The notes beneath the pieces are model-generated. The model saw nothing but the letters and a program-made list of their open reading frames with translations, searched no databases and was not told the origin of the DNA. Source: Sphingosinicella sp. (GTDB lineage Bacteria; Pseudomonadota; Alphaproteobacteria; Sphingomonadales; Sphingomonadaceae). From it: a DNA stretch of 55,853 nucleotides. How positions within the stretch are numbered: position 1 is the first letter of the stretch; every line of letters starts with the position of its first letter. The stretch is from contig JAEULI010000140.1 of assembly GCA_016793845.1 (NCBI GenBank), positions 1 to 55,853 of the forward strand. Direction: 5' to 3'. Below, piece after piece: positions 38,605-47,467 of this stretch. A program made the translations under genes and the position numbers.

Positions 38605-38639
38605 GCACTACTGCGAGCCGAATAGTGGCTCGCAGTGGT
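38605..38639 (+). terminator. Hairpin between receptor and monooxygenase genes
   Basis: A 14-bp stem (CACTACTGCGAGCC with GGCTCGCAGTGGTG, one G-T pair) and a 7-nt loop follow the receptor stop by 7 bp. There is no T run, so it may stabilise the upstream message or attenuate read-through into the monooxygenase instead of stopping transcription fully. Confidence 0.5.
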
Positions 38640-38667
38640 GTCCACTTGAACACGGCAGGGAAATCGA

Positions 38668-40449
38668 ATGGAATCGCACGCCGCCCGGATAGAAACCAGT
38701 GTGCTCATTATAGGGGCGGGGCCGGCAGGGGCTGCGGCGGCGGCTTTGCTGGCGACTTACGGCATCGAAAACGTGATGATCAACAAGTACGGCGGGGTCG
38801 CAAATTCACCTCGTGCTCACATCACGAACCAGCGCGCAGTGGAGGTTTTTCGTGACCTTGGACTTGAACGCGATCTGATCGCGGTTGCGACGCCGCAAAG
38901 TCTCATGGGTGAGCATGTTTACGCGACCAGCCTTACCGGCCGCGAGCTTGGACGTCTACGAACCTGGTATACGCATCCACACTTCAAGGCGGAGCATGAT
39001 CTGGCGAGTCCCTGCTCGGTCTGCGACGTACCGCAGGACCTTCTGGAACCAATACTCGTAAACGCCGCTGCTCTTCGCGGAACCGCAGTCCGCTTTAACA
39101 CGGAGCTTCTATCCTTCGAGCAGGACGATAATGGTGTTAGCGCCAGAGTGATCGACCGCCTCACGGGGATGGAGAGCACTATTCGCTGCCAATACATGAT
39201 CGGTGCGGACGGTGCGAATTCGCTGGTCGCGCGGCTTCTCGACCTGCCATTCGAAGGTCACATGAACCTCGGCGGTTCCATCAATGTGGTGTTCAAGGCC
39301 GACCTTGAACGCTTTTGCGCTCATCGGCCGGGCGACATGTACTGGTTTCTCAAACCCGGTGTCGGCATGGGAGGTAACGGTGTCGGTGTCCTGCGCATGG
39401 CGCGCCCATGGACGCGGTGGGTCGGTGTTTGGGGTTATGATATAAACGGGGCGAAGCCAGATCTCAGTCACGAGTTCGGTGTCCGGATAGCACACGCGCT
39501 CATTGGTGATGACAGCATCTCCGTTGAGATCGAATCCATGTCGACCTGGACCGTCAATGACGTTTTCGCGCTCGACAACATGAAGGGACGGGTTTTTTGC
39601 GTTGGCGATGCCGTCCATCGCCATCCGCCCATGAACGGGCTCGGCTCGAATACCAGTATTCAGGACAGTTACAATCTAGCCTGGAAATTGGCACTGGTCT
39701 TGCGTGGTGTAGCGTCGCCATCGCTGCTTGAAACTTACCGCGACGAACGCGTGCCGGTTGGCCGGCAGATTGTTCGGCGTGCGAATGAGAGCATGCATAC
39801 ACTGCCTGCGATTTTCCAGGCGCTTAATCTGTCGAGCGCACCGGATGAAGAAACTCTGGAAAGCGCGATAAATTCGCTAAGCGAGCCTGGGGAGGTCGCA
39901 AAACGGAAACGGCATGCCTTTGAGGATGCCTTGCAGGCCAGCATCATAGGCTTCAACACACTTGGCGTGGAAACCAATCAGAATTACCATTCTGCGGCGG
40001 TGATTGACGATGGCGAACCAGAGCCCGCCTATTCTCGCGATGAAGAACTCTATTACAATCCGAGCACAAAGCCCGGTCGACATTTGCCGCACCTCTGGCT
40101 GATCAAGGATCAGCGTCGTGTCTCTATCTTTGACCTCTGCGGTAAGGGACGCTTTACTGTGCTCACCGGGGTTGGAGGCGAAATCTGGCATGATGCGGCG
40201 CGCGCTGTTTTCGAGCGGCTGGGTGTGCAGATTGTCGTTCGAACCATCGGGCGAGGCTGCAATTATGAAGATAGCTACGGTGATTACCGCCGTTTATCGG
40301 GGGTCGATGACGATGGTGCATTGCTGATCAGACCCGATCATGTGGTCGCGTGGCGCTCGCAAAAGGGCCCCGATTCGTCTCCTGAAGAGCTTCTAAATGT
40401 ATTCGAGGAAATTCTAGGAAAATCAACCTGCACTTCTGGGCCTTCATGA
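38668..40449 (+). CDS. FAD-dependent aromatic monooxygenase (TfdB/MhpA type)
   Basis: A 593-residue group A flavin monooxygenase. The FAD motif GAGPAGAAAAALLATYGI is near residue 16, the DG motif MIGADGANSLVARLLD near 173, and the GD motif FCVGDAVHRHPPMNGLG near 310. A C-terminal thioredoxin-like domain closes the protein, as in phenol hydroxylase and 2,4-dichlorophenol 6-monooxygenase. It should add an ortho hydroxyl to a phenol and so supply the catechol for the LigAB-like dioxygenase. ATG 38668 follows AGGGA. The natural substrate is not identifiable. Confidence 0.86.
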   Translation: MESHAARIETSVLIIGAGPAGAAAAALLATYGIENVMINKYGGVANSPRAHITNQRAVEVFRDLGLERDLIAVATPQSLMGEHVYATSLTGRELGRLRTWYTHPHFKAEHDLASPCSVCDVPQDLLEPILVNAAALRGTAVRFNTELLSFEQDDNGVSARVIDRLTGMESTIRCQYMIGADGANSLVARLLDLPFEGHMNLGGSINVVFKADLERFCAHRPGDMYWFLKPGVGMGGNGVGVLRMARPWTRWVGVWGYDINGAKPDLSHEFGVRIAHALIGDDSISVEIESMSTWTVNDVFALDNMKGRVFCVGDAVHRHPPMNGLGSNTSIQDSYNLAWKLALVLRGVASPSLLETYRDERVPVGRQIVRRANESMHTLPAIFQALNLSSAPDEETLESAINSLSEPGEVAKRKRHAFEDALQASIIGFNTLGVETNQNYHSAAVIDDGEPEPAYSRDEELYYNPSTKPGRHLPHLWLIKDQRRVSIFDLCGKGRFTVLTGVGGEIWHDAARAVFERLGVQIVVRTIGRGCNYEDSYGDYRRLSGVDDDGALLIRPDHVVAWRSQKGPDSSPEELLNVFEEILGKSTCTSGPS

Positions 40450-40466
40450 ATATGAGGCATTTTTTT
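40441..40466 (+). terminator. Probable rho-independent terminator
   Basis: A short stem CCTTCAT/ATGAGG with a 4-nt loop overlaps the monooxygenase stop and is followed by seven Ts (40460-40466). The stem is weak, but the arrangement fits the end of the receptor-monooxygenase unit. Confidence 0.45.
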
Positions 40467-40691
40467 GAGCAGAAGAGCCGCTACAAACTTCCTTAAAAAA
40501 TCTAAATCAATTCGATAAATTTTCTGCGCATAACCTTGGCTTTGACGCCGTTTTTGACTGGAATGGTTCGGAATTCGGATTGCCATATCGGCCAATCGAC
40601 AATCAGGCTGACCTGAACCCTGGAAGTTGGCCCGTTTTGTGTGAGAAATTCTCGGTTAGGTTTGGCTGGAGCCGACTGAGGGGATTTCTGG

Positions 40692-40958
40692 ATGAAAACG
40701 TCGAAGTTTAGCGAGCAGCAGATCGCTTTCATACTGCGGCAGGCGGAGAAAGGGACGACGGTTGAGGAGGTCTGTCGGAAGGCGGGGATTTCGGTTCAGA
40801 CGTACTATCGATGGCGCAGCAAATATGGTGGGTTGATGCTGTCGGAGATGAAGCGGCCGAAGCTTCTCGAGGAGGAGAACGTCCGGCTGAAGCGCCTGGT
40901 GGCGAACCGCAGTCTGGACAAGGAGATGTTGCAGGACGTTATCCGCCGAAAGCTGTGA
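40692..40958 (+). CDS. IS3-family transposase OrfA
   Basis: An 88-residue helix-turn-helix protein beginning MKTSKFSEQQIAFILRQAEK, with the motif VCRKAGISVQTYYRWRSKYG. A leucine-zipper-like C-terminal helix (LLEEENVRLKRLVANRSLDK) is normally used in dimerisation. It is intact, but the partner orfB is destroyed, so frameshifted OrfAB transposase cannot be made from this copy. Confidence 0.88.
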   Translation: MKTSKFSEQQIAFILRQAEKGTTVEEVCRKAGISVQTYYRWRSKYGGLMLSEMKRPKLLEEENVRLKRLVANRSLDKEMLQDVIRRKL

Positions 40959-41791
40959 GGCCTGGTCGAGCTCGCGAGATCGTCGGCTATTTGCAGGCGA
41001 GTTATCAGGTGAGCGAGCGACGTGCCTGTAAGGCGTTTCCGATCCATCGATCGACGAAGCGCTATCAGTCACGTCGTCCCGACCAGGCCCCCTTGAAGAT
41101 GCGGATCAAGGATCTTGCGGCGACGCGCGTGCGCTATGGCTATCGGCGTATCCATGTTCTGTTGCAGCGCGAAGGTTGGCTGATCAATCACAAACGAACA
41201 CATCGCCTTTACAACGAGATGGGGCTGTAACTGCGCAAGAAGGCGCCAAAAACGCCGGGTGAAGGCAAAGCTTTGCGAGGATCGCTGTCCCGCCGCAGCG
41301 CCGAACGACTGCTGGTCGATGGACTTCCTGTCTGATCAGCTCTTTGACGGCCGGAAGATCCGTATCCTGTCCATCATCGACAATTACAGCCAGCTGTCAC
41401 CGCATTGGATGCGAGGATGACCTATCGCGGTAGCGATGTCGTTGACACGTTGGAACGCCTGGCGATGACTTATGGTCGATCACGACGGATCAGGGTCGAT
41501 CAAGGCCCAGAGTTCATATCGAAGGACCTCGATCTCTGGGCCTGGACCCATGACGTAACGCTGGACTTCTCCCGGCCCGGGAAGCCCACCGATAATGCGT
41601 TTGCTGAATCCTTCAATGGTCGGGTTCGTGCCGAGTGCCTCAATGTAAACTGGTTCTTGAGCTTGGCGGATGCGCGGCTAAAATGTGAGGCGTGGCGGCT
41701 CGACGACAACACGGTCCGTCCGCACAGCTCCCTCGGCAACCAAACCCCGGTGGAGCGCGCTTTTGGATCAGGGCAGGCATGCCTTCCCTGA
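40955..41791 (+). pseudogene. IS3-family transposase OrfB, broken
   Basis: An orfB remnant in several pieces. REIVGYLQASYQVSERRACK to YNEMGL ends at a stop at 41228, where relatives read on. WSMDFLSDQLFDGRKIRILS and IDNYSQLSPH follow in another frame. TYRGSDVVDTLERLAMTYGR, DQGPEFISKDLD and PGKPTDNAFAESFNGRVRAE lie in the last part. The DDE catalytic residues fall in separate pieces. At least one nonsense change and two frameshifts make it non-functional. Confidence 0.85.
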
Positions 41792-41894
41792 TCCAAACAG
41801 GCCGGTCTTTCTCGCAATGACCGGACCAAAGATGGGGTGAGGGTCAATAGCCGAAACTCTCTCTTTCAAAGCGGACCAGTTTTCAGGGGGGCAA

Positions 41895-42112
41895 CAATTT
41901 CCATCGGCCCATGGCGCCTTTAAAGGACAAACTCCCTATGAAGCCCTCCGTGAACGGTTATAATCGATGAACCGCCGTGTCTCGGCCGTCACCCAAGGCT
42001 ACAAGAAATAAAGCACAGCCGGCTCCCCCAAACGAGCGCGGTTTTCACCGCGTTCGAGAGTCTGGAACGGACCGGGCAATCAAAAAACTGAACGAGTACG
42101 GCACCCTGCGCC
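41895..42112. other. Intergenic remnant with no recognisable gene
   Basis: Between the insertion element and the beta-propeller gene there are about 220 bp with no convincing reading frame, hairpin or repeat. A 78-residue frame at 41977-42213 overlaps the end of the propeller gene on the other strand and resembles no family I know. The stretch may be the scar of a rearrangement. Confidence 0.4.
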
Positions 42113-43141
42113 CTATTGTGGCGCGTATTGCAGAACGACGAAACTGTCGGGATGATAATGCTCGTCGGGGTCTGCCTGCCCTTCCACGGCCCGCAGCGTG
42201 GAATCCGCAGTGACGACGTAGAGTCGGCCGTTCCGGTCGTCCATCGTCATCATCCGGGCATTGGCGCGGGTGCCGATCGTTCCGAGGAGCTTATAGCCGT
42301 CCGGCCCGTCCTGACCGATTACGGTGAGATTGGCATCGACACCGTTCGAGGTCACGATCCGGCCGCGCGCGTCGTCCACCGCGAAGCCGTCGATGCCGCG
42401 CCCGATGGGGAGGGAGGCCACGACCTTGCCGTTGTCGGCATCGATCGCGAGGAAGCGCGGGTCCTCGCCCGTGCAGGCCGCGAGCAGGCGGTTGGTCTGC
42501 GGCTGGAACCGCACCTTCGACACGTTGCAAGGCATGGGCCAGCGCGCCTGTTCATCGAGCGTCTTGCCGTCCAGCTTCAGGATCAGGCGATCGTAGCGGA
42601 CGGGTGCAAACAGGTAGCCTTTACCGTCGTTCGCCGGGTCGTCCATCTTGCGGAACGGAAACCGGCGCGTTTCGAGCAGCTTTCCTGTCGCGGCATCGAG
42701 CGTGAACCATGTGCTGTGCGTCTTGCCGGTGGCCGTGATCGCGTGTATCCGCGCCGTGGGAGCGTCGTAGACGGCGCTGTTGAGGCCGCTTTCCTTCGAC
42801 AGTTCCAGGCGGGCGACAGGGGCTAGCGTCCCGAGATCGAAGCTGAGCAGGGAGCCATCTGTCATCGCGCTGTAGCCGCGGCCGTGCTGCGGGATCAGAA
42901 GCGGGCCGTTGGCCCCGACGGAATTGCCGACGGTGGCGAGGATGGTCTTGCGATCGACGTCGAAAACGGTGAGGCCATCCTTGTCGCGCGCGATGAAGAG
43001 GCGGGACGTGCCGGGTTCCAACTTCGCATAGTCCCAGTCCGTATCCGTGCTGGGCAACGTCGTGACGTCGCTCAGTGTGTAAAGTAGCCCGCCATCGGGT
43101 GTGGAAGCGGTCATTGCGAGAAACAGGGTGCCGAGAAACAT
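42113..43141 (-). CDS. Beta-propeller protein (YncE/WD40-like), unknown function
   Basis: A 342-residue protein made of repeated blade-like units (for example RLFIARDKDGLTVFDVDRKT, DPRFLAIDADNGKVVASLPI and GRLYVVTADSTLRAVEGQAD), as in YncE-type seven-bladed propellers. A short hydrophobic N-terminus (MFLGTLFLAMTAS) may be a signal peptide or is too short to tell. It follows the 125-residue exported protein by 57 bp in the same direction, so they are probably an operon. Ligand and partner are unknown. Confidence 0.75.
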   Translation of the reverse strand: MFLGTLFLAMTASTPDGGLLYTLSDVTTLPSTDTDWDYAKLEPGTSRLFIARDKDGLTVFDVDRKTILATVGNSVGANGPLLIPQHGRGYSAMTDGSLLSFDLGTLAPVARLELSKESGLNSAVYDAPTARIHAITATGKTHSTWFTLDAATGKLLETRRFPFRKMDDPANDGKGYLFAPVRYDRLILKLDGKTLDEQARWPMPCNVSKVRFQPQTNRLLAACTGEDPRFLAIDADNGKVVASLPIGRGIDGFAVDDARGRIVTSNGVDANLTVIGQDGPDGYKLLGTIGTRANARMMTMDDRNGRLYVVTADSTLRAVEGQADPDEHYHPDSFVVLQYAPQ

Positions 43142-43198
43142 GGAGGAACCTTTCTGTCGTGATCGTCGTAGAGATCGGAGGGCGGAATCGCGGCGCGA

Positions 43199-43576
43199 TC
43201 AGGGTTTCGGATCGGCGGGCAGGGTGATCTGGAACAACCTGCAATACTCCCCAATCATTGCGCCGTCGTCTGCCTTCACGACCACGGTTTCGCCGCGCTC
43301 GTAGGCGCGCACGGCCAGCATGACCATCGCCCGCTCGTGATCCGGAAAGATCAGTCCGGGAAGCTTGCGGCATTTTTCGGGAAGCCACGCATCGTCGGCC
43401 ATACCGATCCAGAAGATATTGCGATAGGCGGGGTGATCCGGATCGACGGTGACGGCGCTGACGCCGACAATCCGCGTCTTCGTCCAGTACTGTGCGGCGC
43501 TTGCAGGCGCAGCAGCAGCGGTCAAGGCTGCAACCAGTGCAAATACAGCCGGTTTTCCCAAGCGTCGCCGCGCCAC
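43199..43576 (-). CDS. Small exported protein, unknown function
   Basis: A 125-residue protein with a signal peptide (FALVAALTAAAAPASA) and two cysteines (KCRK and EYCRLF) in the mature part that could form a disulfide. The GTG start at 43576 is supported by AGGAGA eight bases upstream. It heads a two-gene unit with the beta-propeller gene. I do not recognise the family. Confidence 0.7.
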   Translation of the reverse strand: MARRRLGKPAVFALVAALTAAAAPASAAQYWTKTRIVGVSAVTVDPDHPAYRNIFWIGMADDAWLPEKCRKLPGLIFPDHERAMVMLAVRAYERGETVVVKADDGAMIGEYCRLFQITLPADPKP

Positions 43577-43802
43577 GGATGGTTTCTCCTCGCCGTTCCC
43601 TTCAGCATGCAGGGTATCCCGAAGATGTCGGCCCGTTTCAGGTGCGAAGTGCGTAAATCATGGTGTGCAGCGGACACCGGCGCGCGGGTTCTGCATGGTG
43701 CCTTCCCGGCAACAGAAGCCATTCGTTTGGCACCTATGGACCGGCACCAACGGACCTATCCTCCGCAGTTCCACGGCAGGTCTGGTAATGGGGGAGCGGA
43801 CG

Positions 43803-45002
43803 ATGGCGTTTGTCGTTGGTTATGGCCGGGTCTGTGCGCTGACCTTCCTTTGGCTTGCAATCGCGTCCGCACCGGCGTCGGCGCAGAATGCGGAGCCTCT
43901 TCCCAAGCAAGCCGAACGGCTCGGCTTCTGGTCGCCGGGCGAGCAGGAAGCGGGGTACCGCGCGATGGAGACCGTCTTTCCGACGACGCGCATCGAGGCC
44001 AGCGGGCAGGTGCGTGCGCTCCCCGTGGCGGAGACGCCGCTGGAGATCGAATTCATCCACGAACACCGCCCCTATACGATCGACGACTTCATGAAGGCCA
44101 ACCGCGTATCCGGCCTTCTCGTTATCTCGAACGGACGCATCGTCGCCGAGCGTTATGGATTGGGACGCACGCCGGACGAGCGCTGGACGTCGTTCTCCAT
44201 CGCCAAGTCTGTCACGTCGACGCTGGTGGGCGCCGCGATCCGCGACGGCAAGATCCGTAGCGTAAACGACCCGCTCAGCCGCTACGTGCCGGAACTGAAG
44301 GGCGGCGCCTACGACGGCGTCACGCTCGCGCAGGCACTCACGATGCGTTCGGGCGTGCGCTGGACCGAAAACTATGACGATCCCGCGTCGGATTTCAGCC
44401 GCTACGCCACGCACATGGGGCCGGCTTTCTACAGGCGCATGTCGGCCCAACCGCGCGATGCTGCGCCCGGCGCCAAATTCTACTACTCCACGGCGGAGTC
44501 GAACCTGATCGGTGCCGCGGTCATCAACGCCACCGGCAAGTCGCTTTCGGCTTATTTTTCCGAGAAGATCTGGAAGCCGTTCGGTATGGAAGCGGACGGG
44601 ATCTGGATGTCGTCTCCGGACGGGCTCGAGACGGGCGGCATCTGCTTCAGCGCGACACTGCGCGACTACGGACGCTTCGGGCTGTTCATGCTCGAAGAGG
44701 GCAAGGTGCGCGGCAAGGCGGTGCTGCCCGACGGCTGGATCGCCGAAGCCACGGCGCGCCATAGCGAGAACAGCTTCGGCGATCTCGGTTACGGATATCA
44801 GTGGTGGGTCGATCCCAGCGGGGCCTATCGCGGCCTCGGCATCATGGGACAGGCTCTCTTCATCGACCCGAAACGCCAGCTTGTCATCGTGATCCAGAGC
44901 GCTTGGACAAAGGCGGGCGGCCCCGAGCGTTATGCGCTGCAATGGGCGTTTCTGAGGGCTGCGGCGGAAGCGAACGATCGCGCCACGGCGGCGGGACGCT
45001 AG
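43803..45002 (+). CDS. Exported serine hydrolase (class C beta-lactamase family)
   Basis: A 399-residue beta-lactamase-fold hydrolase with a signal peptide (FLWLAIASAPASAQ). The SxxK nucleophile motif is SFSIAKSVTST, and the second motif is the Tyr in KFYYSTAESNLIG. The third motif is less clear, near the Gly-rich GLGIMGQ. Its layout resembles esterases and 6-aminohexanoate-dimer hydrolases rather than true AmpC enzymes. The start at 43803 follows GGGGAG; longer frames upstream lack a signal. The DUF418 gene begins 4 bp after it, suggesting an operon. Substrate unknown; antibiotic resistance should not be assumed. Confidence 0.83.
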   Translation: MAFVVGYGRVCALTFLWLAIASAPASAQNAEPLPKQAERLGFWSPGEQEAGYRAMETVFPTTRIEASGQVRALPVAETPLEIEFIHEHRPYTIDDFMKANRVSGLLVISNGRIVAERYGLGRTPDERWTSFSIAKSVTSTLVGAAIRDGKIRSVNDPLSRYVPELKGGAYDGVTLAQALTMRSGVRWTENYDDPASDFSRYATHMGPAFYRRMSAQPRDAAPGAKFYYSTAESNLIGAAVINATGKSLSAYFSEKIWKPFGMEADGIWMSSPDGLETGGICFSATLRDYGRFGLFMLEEGKVRGKAVLPDGWIAEATARHSENSFGDLGYGYQWWVDPSGAYRGLGIMGQALFIDPKRQLVIVIQSAWTKAGGPERYALQWAFLRAAAEANDRATAAGR

Positions 45003-45006
45003 GTCG

Positions 45007-46272
45007 ATGGCAGGCGGCGGCGCGCGCATCAGCACATTGGATGCGGTGCGCGGCTTCGCCGTGATGGGCATCCTGCTGATGAACATCGTCGATTTCGCGA
45101 TGCCGGGCTTCGCCTATTACAATCCGAGCTATTACGGGGGAGACGAAGGCGCGAACTTCGCCGCCTGGGCCGTCAACTACGTCCTGTTCGACGGCAAGAT
45201 GCGCGGTCTTTTCACGATGATGTTCGGAGCGAGCACCGTGCTGATCGCCGAGCGCGCTCTCCGTGCCGGGGAAAGCCCGACGCGCGTGACGTTTGCGCGC
45301 ATGTGGTGGTTGTTGGTATTCGGCATGATCCACGTCTGGCTGATCTGGTACGGCGACATACTGGTACTTTACAGCCTGTGCGGCATGATCGCTGTTGTGG
45401 CGTGGCGCTGGCCGCCGCGGCGGCTGTTCGCTGTCGGCGCCGCACTGTTGTGCCTGAAACTGGCGCTCGGCATTGCAGCTTACATGTCGTTCGCCGCGCT
45501 GGAGCGTGCCGCTGCCGAACCGGGCGCTTCGGCGGAAACACTGTCCGAATGGGCCGTGATGCAGGAGAAGCTCGAGCTGCCGTCCGTGCAATCGCAGCTC
45601 GACGGCTATCGGGGCAGCTATGGGGATGCGCTTCGGGCGCGTATTCCCCTCGCAGTCTACATCCTGACGGAAGCCCACCTCGCCGCGGTTCCTGATACGC
45701 TTGCACTGATTGCGATCGGCATGGGGCTGTTCAAGTGCGGCTTCTTCTCGGGTGGATGGTCGGCCCGCAGCTATCGCCGGGTCGCGTTTTGGAGCTTTCT
45801 CGTCTGCGTCCCGCTCCACCTGCCGCTGATCGCGATCAACGTGGAGGCCAATTATCACCCGATCATGTTGCACCGCACCGAAGCGATCCACCTCAGCCTG
45901 CTGCGGACACCCATGACGATGGGCTATGCCGCGCTCGTCATCCTGTTCATGCAACGCTTCCACGAAAGCGGGCTTGGACAAAGGCTGGTCGCGGCCGGAC
46001 GCATGGCTTTTTCCAACTATCTCGGCACCAGTATCCTCTGCACGTTGATCTTCAACGGCTATGGGCTCGGTTTGTACGGCTATCTTGAGCGCTGGCAGTG
46101 TTATTTCGTGGTGATCGCGGTGTGGGCGGTCATCCTCCTCTGGTCGAAGCCGTGGCTCGACCGCTTCCATTTCGGTCCGCTCGAATGGCTGTGGCGCTCG
46201 CTTGCCCGCGCCCGGCTTCAACCCTTTGCAAAAAAGAAGGAAGACACATGTCCGCAATCGGCAAACGTGTGA
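45007..46272 (+). CDS. DUF418 membrane protein
   Basis: A 421-residue inner-membrane protein of the DUF418 family. The N-terminus LDAVRGFAVMGILLMNIVDF is characteristic. The DUF418 domain fills the C-terminal half, with GMALFKCGFF-like and GRMAFSNYLGTSILCTLIFN segments around 8-10 predicted helices. It lies between a serine hydrolase and an exported esterase, with a 4-bp gap before and an overlap after. Transport or acyl transfer has been proposed for relatives, but no function is established. Confidence 0.85.
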   Translation: MAGGGARISTLDAVRGFAVMGILLMNIVDFAMPGFAYYNPSYYGGDEGANFAAWAVNYVLFDGKMRGLFTMMFGASTVLIAERALRAGESPTRVTFARMWWLLVFGMIHVWLIWYGDILVLYSLCGMIAVVAWRWPPRRLFAVGAALLCLKLALGIAAYMSFAALERAAAEPGASAETLSEWAVMQEKLELPSVQSQLDGYRGSYGDALRARIPLAVYILTEAHLAAVPDTLALIAIGMGLFKCGFFSGGWSARSYRRVAFWSFLVCVPLHLPLIAINVEANYHPIMLHRTEAIHLSLLRTPMTMGYAALVILFMQRFHESGLGQRLVAAGRMAFSNYLGTSILCTLIFNGYGLGLYGYLERWQCYFVVIAVWAVILLWSKPWLDRFHFGPLEWLWRSLARARLQPFAKKKEDTCPQSANV

Positions 46273-47456
46273 TCATGGCATTCGCGGCCCTGACGATGGG
46301 AACGGCAGCTGCGCCGCAGATATCGCCGCCCACGCTTGCCGACGACTTCGTGCCGACCGCTGCCGAGCAGGAGCGGCTGGACCTGATGTCACGGCCCGAA
46401 AGCTGGTTCGTCGATCACCTTGCGGGACCGCGCGAGGTGATCGACGGCCAGACGCTCGATCCCAAACTGCAATTCCACTTCGAAGCCCGCCGCGCCCGCC
46501 CGCCCGAAGAGGTGAAACGCGGGCTCGACATGTTCTACTCTGCGGAAGGCAGGGCTATCGCGCGTGAACGGCTGACGCGGGACTGGGCTCTGCTCACCAA
46601 GGTCACTGCCCCCATGCGGCGGGTCGAGGATCGCAGCATCACGGGACGCGGCGGCCATGCGATTCCGATCCGCATCTACACACCTGCATTGGATGAAGCG
46701 GGGCCGCTACCGATCCTTCTCTATTTTCACGGCGGCGGCTGGCTCTACAGCAATATCGAGGCTGTCGATCGCTCCGTGCGGCTGATCGCCAACGAAGCGC
46801 GCGCGATCGTCATCTCGGTCGATTATCGATTGGCGCCAGATCACAAGTGGCCCGCGGCAAACGACGACGGCGAGGATGCCTTCCTGTGGGCGCGCACCAA
46901 CGCGGCTGCATTCGGCGGCGATCCCGCGATGATCGGCGTCGGCGGCGACAGCGCAGGCGGCAACATCTCGCTCTCGATATCACGGCGGCAGCAGGCCGCG
47001 CGGAAACCGGGGCCGCTCTATCAGCTGCTCTATTACACATCGGTCGATTTCACGCCGCGCTACCGGTCCTACGACCTGTTCGGCAAGGGCTACGGCCTCG
47101 ACACCGCGTTCCGCGATTTCATGATGCCGCTTGCCTTCGGCGATGCGGATCGGATCGCCGCGGCGGCGCAGGAACTGAACGGTGGGAGCATGGCCGGAAT
47201 GCCCGCCACGATCGTCGTGACGGCCGGCTTCGATGTTCTGCGCGATCCGGCGCAGCTGCTTGCGCAGCGGATGGAACGCGAAGGCGTTGCCGTGACCTAT
47301 CTCAACTATCCCGCGCTCGCCCACGGCTTTCTGCAATGGTCGGGCGTCGTCGCCGAGGCCGAGCGCGCGGCGGTGGACAGTGCCCGCCTGTTCGGCACAG
47401 CCATCCGGGGACGCGGTGCGGTGTTGTCGATCAAAGCGCCCGAGACGGGGCGCTAG
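46248..47456 (+). CDS. Exported alpha/beta hydrolase (HSL family esterase)
   Basis: A 402-residue hormone-sensitive-lipase-type carboxylesterase. The oxyanion motif HGGGW is in LLYFHGGGWLYS, the nucleophile is Ser in GVGGDSAGGNISL, and the Asp (FDVLRDP) and His (ALAHGFLQW) are present. A hydrophobic N-terminus (MAFAALTMGTAAAPQ) suggests export. The start at 46248 lies inside the DUF418 3' end and follows GAAGGA. The first ~120 residues are an unassigned lid-like region. Substrate unknown, probably a short-chain ester. Confidence 0.85.
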   Translation: MSAIGKRVIMAFAALTMGTAAAPQISPPTLADDFVPTAAEQERLDLMSRPESWFVDHLAGPREVIDGQTLDPKLQFHFEARRARPPEEVKRGLDMFYSAEGRAIARERLTRDWALLTKVTAPMRRVEDRSITGRGGHAIPIRIYTPALDEAGPLPILLYFHGGGWLYSNIEAVDRSVRLIANEARAIVISVDYRLAPDHKWPAANDDGEDAFLWARTNAAAFGGDPAMIGVGGDSAGGNISLSISRRQQAARKPGPLYQLLYYTSVDFTPRYRSYDLFGKGYGLDTAFRDFMMPLAFGDADRIAAAAQELNGGSMAGMPATIVVTAGFDVLRDPAQLLAQRMEREGVAVTYLNYPALAHGFLQWSGVVAEAERAAVDSARLFGTAIRGRGAVLSIKAPETGR

Positions 47457-47467
47457 GCTAGAAAGGC

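Larger units (their letters stand above)
40609..41894 (+). mobile_element. Degenerate IS3-family element (IS407-like)
   Basis: The element holds an intact orfA and a broken orfB. Imperfect terminal inverted repeats are visible: the left end TGACCTGAACCCTGGAAGTT at 40609, and the complement of ACCAGTTTTCAGGGGGGCAA at the right end near 41894, sharing CCCTG..AA..TGG. No clear target duplication was found, so one side may be rearranged. The orfA and orfB sequences match the IS3 family type with a KTSKFSEQQI-like orfA. The element marks the downstream edge of the aromatic catabolism segment. Confidence 0.78.

Noticed and set aside
40502-40732. 76-residue minus-strand frame at the insertion element left end
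   Set aside because: It crosses the terminal repeat and the orfA start, and has no recognisable domain.
41977-42213. 78-residue frame after the insertion element
   Set aside because: It has no family resemblance and overlaps the end of the beta-propeller gene on the other strand.
43803-45002. Beta-lactam resistance gene
   Set aside because: The SxxK motif is present, but the remaining motifs fit esterase-like members of the family, so resistance cannot be claimed.
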